A program made the translations under genes and the position numbers. This document shows, piece after piece, positions 7,648 to 14,055 of a stretch of 37,349 nucleotides of DNA. Positions within the stretch are counted from its first letter, which is position 1. Each line of letters opens with the position of its first letter. Source of the stretch: Opitutia bacterium (GTDB taxonomy: Bacteria; Verrucomicrobiota; Verrucomicrobiia; Opitutales; Seribacteraceae); NCBI GenBank assembly GCA_002716045.1, contig PAZC01000050.1, positions 1 through 37,349 of the forward strand, written 5' to 3'. The notes under the pieces are model-generated. The model had not been told where the DNA came from. It made no database searches and was given only the letters and a program-made list of their open reading frames with translations.

Positions 7648-8437
7648 CGTGAGAGGATAGATACCGGCTTTTTATTTCGCCATACAGTTTGACGGCAGTG
7701 GTCAGGACGCTCTCTTGTCTTGCTCGCCAACCCACTTCGGCTATGCGGGCAAATCCGACCAATTCTTTTCCTGATCCGGTGGCGAGGATTTCAGTGAATT
7801 CGGCCAGTTCCTTCAAGTAAACGGGACGGCGAACCACCTTGTATTTCTCGGCTAAGGCAGGAAGCAACTTGGCCAAGGTAATGCCAGGAAGAACATTTGT
7901 TTCGGGAGAGACCAGGACATCGCCTTGGACGAATATCAGGTTGGAGGTAGATCCTTCTCCGAGTTGCCCGTCGGGAGCCAGCAACAGGGCCTCCTCACTC
8001 GCTCGGTTGAGTTGTGTGACATGATCGAATAACTGGTTGTCGAGTGATTTTGCCTCTGGGTTTTTGCGAACGTAAGGAAGCAGGCGTCCTTCCATCCAAT
8101 TCCCGCTGAATGGGAGGTCGCGAGTTTCCAATTGCAAACGATCCTCCAGAACGGAAACCCGAAGTAAGCAGGGCTTATCCTCCGCTCGCAAGGCCGCGAC
8201 AGACTGGATTTTGTCTCGAATCAGGTCGATTTCGAAGGGACAAGTCACCTCCAGACGAGCAAGGCAGTTTTGCAGGCGCGCCAAATGGTCTTCGAGAAAA
8301 AGAGGGTAGGCTCCCTTGCTGTCCAGACGCAGGGTGGTGTAAGCCCCGGGAGCCCCCCATGGGTTCACGCAGGATATGGCGACCAAGTCCTTATCCCAAG
8401 CAAGTTGAGAGGATGTTTCCGATGAGTTCGCGGCCAT
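7640..8437 (-). CDS. pabC: Aminotransferase class IV, 4-amino-4-deoxychorismate lyase
   Basis: PLP enzyme expected to release pyruvate from aminodeoxychorismate to give p-aminobenzoate. Fold type IV features are the PLP lysine in EAKSLDNQ, EALLLAPDGQLGEGSTSNL and the phosphate-binding NVLPGITLAKLL. Branched-chain or D-amino-acid aminotransferases share this fold. The position between pabA and folP selects the lyase. The ATG at 8437 gives a 47-base overlap with pabA and no clear ribosome binding site. A downstream TTG (within DKDLVAIS) could be the real start, so the first about 17 residues are uncertain. 265 residues as given. Confidence 0.88.
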   Translation of the reverse strand: MAANSSETSSQLAWDKDLVAISCVNPWGAPGAYTTLRLDSKGAYPLFLEDHLARLQNCLARLEVTCPFEIDLIRDKIQSVAALRAEDKPCLLRVSVLEDRLQLETRDLPFSGNWMEGRLLPYVRKNPEAKSLDNQLFDHVTQLNRASEEALLLAPDGQLGEGSTSNLIFVQGDVLVSPETNVLPGITLAKLLPALAEKYKVVRRPVYLKELAEFTEILATGSGKELVGFARIAEVGWRARQESVLTTAVKLYGEIKSRYLSSHDA

Positions 8438-8963
8438 GATCAGTCAAGAAGGATTCCGGATGGTATTGAAAGCCAAAGAGCCTAAGGTCAAGATTCTCAA
8501 AGGACAATGGCACTCTGCGATGTTGGTCCCAGGCAGTGACCTGCATCGAGTCGGGTAGGCTGGGGGGAGCAATTTGAAGAGAATGATACCGGCCGACGTA
8601 AAAAGGTTCCGAAAGCCCGCCATAGGTGTGAGTTCCGCTTTCCAGCGAAATGGGGGTACGCGCTCCATGCAGCACGGTGTCCTGTCTCCTCGTGCGAGCG
8701 CCTTCCTCCTCAAGCATGAGCTGAAAGCCCAGGCAGACCCCAAGAATAGGCTTACGTCCACGCCAGTTTTGATAAATTGCCTTGGTTTCCGGGTAATCGG
8801 CCGGTGTGCCCGGTCCCGGAGACAGGGCCAGCATGCGCGTTTCCTCTTCCTCTGCGAGCGGAGAGGCTTCCTTTCTGTCCACTACGCGAACTTCCCCGAA
8901 TTCGCTCAGGAGATGTTCCAAGTTGCGGGTGAAGGAGTCTTTGTGATCGATCAGAAGAATCAT
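8391..8963 (-). CDS. pabA: Aminodeoxychorismate synthase glutamine amidotransferase subunit
   Basis: Class I glutamine amidotransferase that supplies ammonia to PabB. The 190-residue chain has the oxyanion region LSPGPGTP (48-55), nucleophile C77 in GVCLGFQ, and H168/E170 in FQYHPESF. The usual His after CLG is Phe here (F80), a mild departure from GVCLGHQ. It overlaps pabB by 4 bases (ATGA), as expected for subunits made in equal amounts. A second, more canonical amidotransferase (trpG-like) sits at 25584-26177, so this copy is probably specialised for folate. Confidence 0.88.
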   Translation of the reverse strand: MILLIDHKDSFTRNLEHLLSEFGEVRVVDRKEASPLAEEEETRMLALSPGPGTPADYPETKAIYQNWRGRKPILGVCLGFQLMLEEEGARTRRQDTVLHGARTPISLESGTHTYGGLSEPFYVGRYHSLQIAPPSLPDSMQVTAWDQHRRVPLSFENLDLRLFGFQYHPESFLTDHGRELIGNILSTCLG

Positions 8964-10204
8964 CGCAGCGCATCCAGCAAGGCCTTTGCCTTTATTAGGT
9001 TTTCATTGCGTTCGTATTCGGGAGTGGAATCCACCACGATGCCTCCGCCGGCTTGCGCGTAACTGCTTCCACCGGTTGTCACGATGGCTCGTATGATCAG
9101 GTTGAGGCGAAGATCGCCATTGTCCTCGATCGTCCCGAATGAGCCTGTGTACGGTCCCCTGAAGCAAGGCTCGAGGGAGTCGATCAGTTCCATGGCCCGA
9201 AATTTCGGGCATCCGCTGATGGTGCCACCGGGCAGCATGGCTCGAAAAATTTCAGGCAATTCGACGCCTGGTTTCAGCCGGCCTTCTATGGTGGAGACCA
9301 GATGGTGAAGGTGGGCGTAGGTTTCCACTTCGCGGAAACATTTTATTTTGACCGATCCCGGAAGGCACACCGCAGAGAGATCGTTGCGCTCCAAGTCGAT
9401 CAGCATGTTATGTTCGCGCAACTCCTTTGTGTCTTTCAGGAAAGATGCCAGATTTCCTTCCTCCTCATTCCCTTCCGGCCTTTCATAGGTGCCGCCGATG
9501 GGTCGAGTGATCAATTGCGCGCCTTTTTTCAAGAGGACGGTTTCGGGAGAGCAACTGACGATTGAAAACCCCCCGGCGTCGAGTAGAAAGGATTCCGGAG
9601 AAGGATTGGTTGCCTCCAACCTGCGGAAAGCGACCAGCGGGCTTAGGCGGGACTGGGATTCGTAACGCTGTGAAATCTTTATTTGGTAGACGTTTCCATC
9701 CAGAATCTCTTCCCGGGCTTGCAGGAAAAGACGTCGATAAGACTCGAAATCCAAGTTGCAGGCGGGTTCTTCCGAATTGCCGGAGGAAGCCGGCATGGGA
9801 GAGACCGCTTTGGAGAGTAGGGCATCCTCTAGTTCACTTGCTCTGTGTTTGGATTCCGATTCCACCTCAAGCTGTTCCCCCCTGATCCTTAGTATGGTCC
9901 TCGGTCTGCCAAACCAGCCACCGGGCAAAGGAAGATCTCGATTGGCGCGACATGTCATGCCCGCCAATCCGGCAAGGAATTCATAGGAAAAGAAACCCAC
10001 CCAACCGGAAAACCCCAATCCGCTCTTTGGGCGAGGTGTCAGCAGTGTCTGCAACGAGTCCTCGGGACGATCGACGTCCAGCTCCAGTATTTCATCGAAA
10101 TCAAGAAAAGCGAGGTAAGTGCCATCTGCTTCACGCCGCAATGCGATTGGACTTCCCAATGCCGTCAGTCGAGCAAGCGGATCGATTGCCGTTTCTTTGC
10201 TCAT
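8960..10204 (-). CDS. pabB: Aminodeoxychorismate synthase component I
   Basis: Chorismate-binding enzyme that uses ammonia from PabA to make 4-amino-4-deoxychorismate. The 414 residues show YQIKISQRYE (173-182), CSPETVL, RPIGGT (234-239), HNMLIDLERNDL, and LPGGTISGCPKFRAM (324-338). The E. coli PabB lysine that forms a covalent intermediate (PIKGT) is replaced by Gly237, and TrpE enzymes have Ala there, so motif alone does not separate PabB from anthranilate synthase. The immediate pabA, pabC and folP neighbours decide for p-aminobenzoate. The start overlaps the upstream HAD gene by 4 bases. Confidence 0.87.
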   Translation of the reverse strand: MSKETAIDPLARLTALGSPIALRREADGTYLAFLDFDEILELDVDRPEDSLQTLLTPRPKSGLGFSGWVGFFSYEFLAGLAGMTCRANRDLPLPGGWFGRPRTILRIRGEQLEVESESKHRASELEDALLSKAVSPMPASSGNSEEPACNLDFESYRRLFLQAREEILDGNVYQIKISQRYESQSRLSPLVAFRRLEATNPSPESFLLDAGGFSIVSCSPETVLLKKGAQLITRPIGGTYERPEGNEEEGNLASFLKDTKELREHNMLIDLERNDLSAVCLPGSVKIKCFREVETYAHLHHLVSTIEGRLKPGVELPEIFRAMLPGGTISGCPKFRAMELIDSLEPCFRGPYTGSFGTIEDNGDLRLNLIIRAIVTTGGSSYAQAGGGIVVDSTPEYERNENLIKAKALLDALR

Positions 10205-10884
10205 GCGGTCACCTCAGCCAGAAGGTCCGGGATTTCCCCGAGATCGTTCACCCGCCAATCCGGGCCATTTTTCTCTCCCACCAAAATGGACCTCCATCCT
10301 GCCTTGCGGGCGGCTTCTTCATCAAGAACTGGATCGTCTCCGACGTGAAGCAGGGCGGAAGCGGGTAATTTCAAGGCAGTTTCCACTTCTTTGAAAATTT
10401 GCGGGTCTGGTTTGCTGTAGCCAATTTCCGCAGAGACAAACACTTGTTCGAAGAATGGCAATATCCCCAGGTCTTCCAGTACCCCGTGCAACCGGGAATC
10501 GTTGTTGGACAAGACGCCCAAGCGAATTCCCTTGGATCGCAAATGAGTCAAAGTGTCCTTGGTTCCTTCCATCAGGCGCCATGCGCGGCCCTCGCCGAAG
10601 CGGTTCCACAGTATCTCGAAGACCACTTCCATTTGATCGTCCGGACAGTAGCCGGAGATTGATTCTTGCACTATGTTTTTCCAGAAAACTCGTGGTTGGA
10701 GCATGGCTTGAGGTGACTCGGCCAAGGCTTGGCCGAAACTTTCCCTGAACTTTTTTTCGATTGGGGCTGCTTCGCAAATCATCCCTCGATCCCGCGAGGT
10801 TTCGGCATAGATTTCACCCACCGTCGGATTAGGCGCAATCAAGGTGCCCGCTGCATCGAAGGTGATGAATTGTATTCTTTGCAT
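10201..10884 (-). CDS. HAD-superfamily hydrolase (HAD-IA, REG-2/HDHD3-like)
   Basis: A 227-residue haloacid-dehalogenase-type protein and the first gene of the folate cluster, overlapping pabB by 4 bases. Motif I is ITFDAAGTL: the nucleophile D10 is present, but the usual second Asp (acid/base in phosphatases) is Ala12. Motif II is LGVLSNNDSR, the Lys motif YSKPDPQIF, motif IV LHVGDDPVLDEEAARK. The insert between motif I and II is the helical cap of subclass I. Folate synthesis needs a dihydroneopterin phosphate phosphatase that is often unassigned, and the position makes this protein a candidate. The missing Asp weakens that reading. The exact substrate is unknown. Confidence 0.8.
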   Translation of the reverse strand: MQRIQFITFDAAGTLIAPNPTVGEIYAETSRDRGMICEAAPIEKKFRESFGQALAESPQAMLQPRVFWKNIVQESISGYCPDDQMEVVFEILWNRFGEGRAWRLMEGTKDTLTHLRSKGIRLGVLSNNDSRLHGVLEDLGILPFFEQVFVSAEIGYSKPDPQIFKEVETALKLPASALLHVGDDPVLDEEAARKAGWRSILVGEKNGPDWRVNDLGEIPDLLAEVTA

Positions 10885-10947
10885 GGTGCCAAAATGAGTT
10901 CTTTTCGCTTATCGACTTGTTGCTTCGCTCCGGGCAAGGTAAATCCT

Positions 10948-10967
10948 TTGCCGATGCAGCTCGGCAA
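10948..10967. promoter_or_regulatory. Inverted repeat in the divergent intergenic region
   Basis: Perfect 7-base arms TTGCCGA (10948-10954) and TCGGCAA (10961-10967) flank TGCAGC. It lies in the 109-base gap between the divergent HAD/folate cluster start (10884) and the transporter start (10994). It could be an operator for either direction or a small hairpin in the transporter leader. No protein partner is suggested by the sequence. Confidence 0.3.
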
Positions 10968-10993
10968 TTCAACTTGAAAAAAGAGAGAACGCC

Positions 10994-11995
10994 TTGAGAA
11001 AAATTTTCGCAGGACAGGCTTTTACGCTAGCATTGGTCGCTGTTCTTTTGTTGGCCTATTGGTTCCCCGAACACGGGGTGTCGGGCGGAGCTTTGCGGAC
11101 GGAGGTCACTACTCCGTTGGCGGTTGTCGTCATTTTCTTCCTCCAAGGGCTCAACCTTTCCGGCGTTGCCATGAAACGGGGATTCTCCTCGTGGAAAGTG
11201 CAACTGTTCGCCCATTCCTTTGGTTTTTTTCTCATGCCATTGGTGGCTTGGGCATGCGTGTCCAATGGTTGGGTTTCTCCGGGATTGGCTCCGGGTCTTC
11301 TTTTTCTTTCGATTCTACCCACCACGATTTCGACCTCGGTCGTCTACAGTGATGCCTCCGGTGGCGATGCCGCAGCTTCTACCTTTTGCGCCGCATCTTC
11401 CAATCTGCTGGCCATTTTCTTGGTCCCTGCGCTGGCTTCCTGGCTTATCTTTCCCCAGCTCGAGGGGAATTTGTCAGGTCAGGACGCTGGCGGCCTTGGG
11501 TTTTACACTCATTTTCTGGAGCGCTTGGTTTGGCTAATCGCCTTGCCAATGCTAGTCGGTCTGCTGGCAAGGCGATTTCTGGCTTCTCTGATCGAACATC
11601 GAGGCGTTTTTCTGCGAAATGCCTCTTTTTGTTGCGTACTCTTCATTGCCTATGCCGGTTTTTGCAAAGGATTTCGTGAAGGGGATGATTCCTTGTCCGA
11701 TGGCTTCTTTGTAGAGGCTGTCCTCTGGGTTTTGGCACTTTTGGCATTTGCCAATTTTTCCGCTCTTTTCTTGCTCAAGTTCTTCCGTTTCAGTTGGCCG
11801 CAGGTCATCTCCTGTTTTTTCGCATCCACTCAGAAATCCCTGGCCGTTGGATTGCCCATGGGATACCTCTTGTTCGGTCAAGAAAACCCTAGGCTTTTTG
11901 CCATTCTCTTGCCCCTTGTACTGTTTCATCCACTCCAGCTTCTTCTCGGGGCCTCCTTATGTTCCTTGTTGCCAAAAAATTCATCTCGAACCTAG
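10994..11995 (+). CDS. Bile acid:sodium symporter-like transporter (SBF-like, SLC10A7/YfeH type)
   Basis: A 333-residue inner-membrane protein made of about ten hydrophobic helices from residue 8 to the end, with short charged loops. It carries the conserved stretches PLAVVVIFFLQGLNL, LFLSILPTTISTSVVYSDA, and FCAASSNLLAIFLVPAL, typical of the SBF-like family (PF13593) that includes YfeH and SLC10A7. The transported substrate is not known for this branch. The start is TTG at 10994 with an AGAGAG stretch before it; no better in-frame start precedes the first helix. It is divergent from the folate cluster and 54 bases before the methionine aminopeptidase. Confidence 0.85.
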   Translation: MRKIFAGQAFTLALVAVLLLAYWFPEHGVSGGALRTEVTTPLAVVVIFFLQGLNLSGVAMKRGFSSWKVQLFAHSFGFFLMPLVAWACVSNGWVSPGLAPGLLFLSILPTTISTSVVYSDASGGDAAASTFCAASSNLLAIFLVPALASWLIFPQLEGNLSGQDAGGLGFYTHFLERLVWLIALPMLVGLLARRFLASLIEHRGVFLRNASFCCVLFIAYAGFCKGFREGDDSLSDGFFVEAVLWVLALLAFANFSALFLLKFFRFSWPQVISCFFASTQKSLAVGLPMGYLLFGQENPRLFAILLPLVLFHPLQLLLGASLCSLLPKNSSRT

Positions 11996-12049
11996 CGATG
12001 GCTTTCTTTTTTGTTGAATGTTATCCAGTTTCGTTGGATTAGCGAGGTC

Positions 12050-12826
12050 ATGGTCTGCAAGACATTCAAGCAAAAGCAAAAGATGCGCGCCGCTTGTCGC
12101 GCCGCTGCCACCGTGCTTGATCGCCTTTGCCGAATCGTTGGCCCGGGCATCACTACCCTTGACATCGATCAGGAGGGAAAGCGCTTGATGGACGAGTTCG
12201 GAGTCAAGAGCGCATGCCATGGCTACCGCGCAGGTTCGCGCACTTTTCCTGCCTATACTTGCCTATCGGTCAACGACGAGGTGGTGCACGGAATAGGTAC
12301 CAAGAAATGTGTCCTTAAGGAAGGCGACATCATATCGGTCGACGTTTGCGTTGTCCTTGACGGCCACGTCGGAGATAATTGCCGCACCGTCCCCGTGGGT
12401 TCGGTGGCGCCTGATATATCTCGGCTCCTCAAGGTGACCGAGGAATCCATGCACCGAGGCATCGCGCAAGCTGTTCACGGAAATCGAGTGGGCGACGTGT
12501 CCAACGCCGTTCAGCGATGCGTGGAAGGGGCGGGGTTTGCCGTAATTACGAATTTCGTGGGCCACGGCGTGGGTAAATCCCTCCATGAGGAGCCCCAAAT
12601 CCCCAATTATGGTAAAGCGGGCAGTGGGCCCGTCCTCAAGCGGGGGTTGACCGTTGCCATCGAACCCATGGTGAACATGCGAAACAAAGACATTTCCATG
12701 GCCTCTGACGGCTGGACGGCATTGACTGTGGACGGTATGCCATCAGCTCACTTCGAACACACCGTGATGGTGGACAAGGACCGTCCTGAAATCCTTACTG
12801 TGCCCGAGGGGCAAGAAATGGCTTAG
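12050..12826 (+). CDS. map: Methionine aminopeptidase, type I
   Basis: Removes the initiator methionine from nascent proteins. The 258-residue chain has all active-site residues at E. coli numbering plus one: H80 (NDEVVHGIG), metal ligands D98, D109, H172 (GHGVG), E205 (AIEPMV) and E236 (FEHT). The N-terminal KMRAACRAA matches the family start, so the ATG at 12050 is chosen over an upstream TTG at 12011. The usual HGDTART is HVGDNCRT here, with the ligand kept. No N-terminal SecA-like zinc motif is present. It is followed after 5 bases by the exonuclease gene. Confidence 0.94.
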   Translation: MVCKTFKQKQKMRAACRAAATVLDRLCRIVGPGITTLDIDQEGKRLMDEFGVKSACHGYRAGSRTFPAYTCLSVNDEVVHGIGTKKCVLKEGDIISVDVCVVLDGHVGDNCRTVPVGSVAPDISRLLKVTEESMHRGIAQAVHGNRVGDVSNAVQRCVEGAGFAVITNFVGHGVGKSLHEEPQIPNYGKAGSGPVLKRGLTVAIEPMVNMRNKDISMASDGWTALTVDGMPSAHFEHTVMVDKDRPEILTVPEGQEMA

Positions 12827-12831
12827 ACAAG

Positions 12832-13689
12832 ATGCTCAAGACCATAGAACGCACCATCCTTTGTTTCGACGTCGAGTGGGTTCCTGATCCCAAGGCGGCC
12901 GAGATTCTTCATTACGTCGATCTTTCCGAGCCTGGCAGCGAACGCGAAGCTTTCGAAACATTGTGGAAGGAAGAGGGCAAGGCGGATGAATCGAACCCTC
13001 AGCCTTACCTGAAGACTATCCTTTGCCGGATTGTCTCAATAGCGGGCATTGTGCGCGAAGATAACGGCGGATCGGGTTCGCTTCGTCTTTTTTCCATGCC
13101 CACCGACCCCGATGACCCCGAAAAATCGGCGGAAACTCGAATATTGTCCGGTTTCCTCAAGGCAGTGGGCGACAAAAGGCCCCAAATAGTGGGTTACAAT
13201 TCGGCGGGGGCTGACCTCCCTATCATCACCCAACGCGCCATTATCCATGGATTGAGGGCTCCTGGCTTCGGCGAACGCCCAAACAAGCCATGGGAAGGGG
13301 TGGACTACTTCGATTCCAGAAACAGCGACTTTAACGTCGACCTTTGCCCCATGCTTGGACGCTTCTCCCAGACACCTAGTTTGCACCAAGCGGCTTCTCT
13401 CTCTGGAATCCCCGGTAAAATGGGGGTAAGCGGAGCCTCCGTGGCCGAGCTTTGGCTGGAAGGCAAATTACGAGAAATCGTGGACTACAATGAATACGAT
13501 GCCTTCACTACTTTCTTGCTTTGGGCGCGAGTCGCCCATTTCGCGAACTTGTTGACCGATGCCCAATACGAAGAGGAGCAGGTCAGGGTTCGCGAGCTAC
13601 TCGAGCAAGAGATTGCAGGGGGCAAACAACATCTTGTCCCTTACCTCGAGGAATGGGATCGCTTGCGCGAACTGACCGGACAGGCCTAG
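12832..13689 (+). CDS. Predicted 3'-5' exonuclease, DEDDy, PolB-like (PF10108)
   Basis: A 285-residue protein of the stand-alone DNA polymerase B-type exonuclease family. The exonuclease motifs are in order: ExoI D13/E15 in CFDVEWVPD, ExoII with Asn and Asp in VGYNSAGADLPII, and ExoIII Y-x3-D in VDYNEYDAFTT. FNVDLCPMLG and SLHQAASLSGIPGK in between are typical of PF10108. It probably trims single-stranded DNA 3' ends in repair or replication; no polymerase domain is attached. It starts 5 bases after map and is probably co-transcribed with it. Confidence 0.85.
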   Translation: MLKTIERTILCFDVEWVPDPKAAEILHYVDLSEPGSEREAFETLWKEEGKADESNPQPYLKTILCRIVSIAGIVREDNGGSGSLRLFSMPTDPDDPEKSAETRILSGFLKAVGDKRPQIVGYNSAGADLPIITQRAIIHGLRAPGFGERPNKPWEGVDYFDSRNSDFNVDLCPMLGRFSQTPSLHQAASLSGIPGKMGVSGASVAELWLEGKLREIVDYNEYDAFTTFLLWARVAHFANLLTDAQYEEEQVRVRELLEQEIAGGKQHLVPYLEEWDRLRELTGQA

Positions 13690-13776
13690 TCCCCCATGAA
13701 GGTATGCCGTGTTCTCCGTGACTCGAGCCACCAGTTTCCTTTTTTGCCAACTCTAACCACAATGGAGAAACTAGTC

Positions 13777-14055
13777 ATGCCTGATATAAAATCACTGATC
13801 ATAGGCCTTGCCCTCGGTCTTGTCGTTACCTTGACCACTGCCTTTGACAAAGAAGGCCAAGAAGGTCGTTATCAATTGGAAGCCTCTAAAATCATGCAAT
13901 ACGACTCGCTCAGCGGCAAGGAGGTCATCAAGGATCACCTCGTCAAGATAGATACCAAGACAGGGAAGGTCTACAAACACGTTCACATACGATCCGGGGC
14001 TAATTCCACCGAGCGATGGATTGATATTACCGGGGACGTCTATCGGCCCCGCTGA
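13777..14055 (+). CDS. Small exported or membrane-anchored protein of unknown function
   Basis: A 92-residue protein. Residues 5-24 (SLIIGLALGLVVTLTTAF) form one hydrophobic segment, a signal peptide or anchor. The rest is a hydrophilic domain with two tandem beta-hairpin-like stretches (GRYQLEASKIMQYD and VKIDTKTGKVYKHVHI). The ATG at 13777 has GGAG nine bases upstream and is preferred over the ATG at 13762. The mature part resembles small secreted proteins with a DTKTGKV-type turn, but I cannot name a family. Its last 16 bases overlap the 3' end of the convergent helicase gene. Confidence 0.6.
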   Translation: MPDIKSLIIGLALGLVVTLTTAFDKEGQEGRYQLEASKIMQYDSLSGKEVIKDHLVKIDTKTGKVYKHVHIRSGANSTERWIDITGDVYRPR

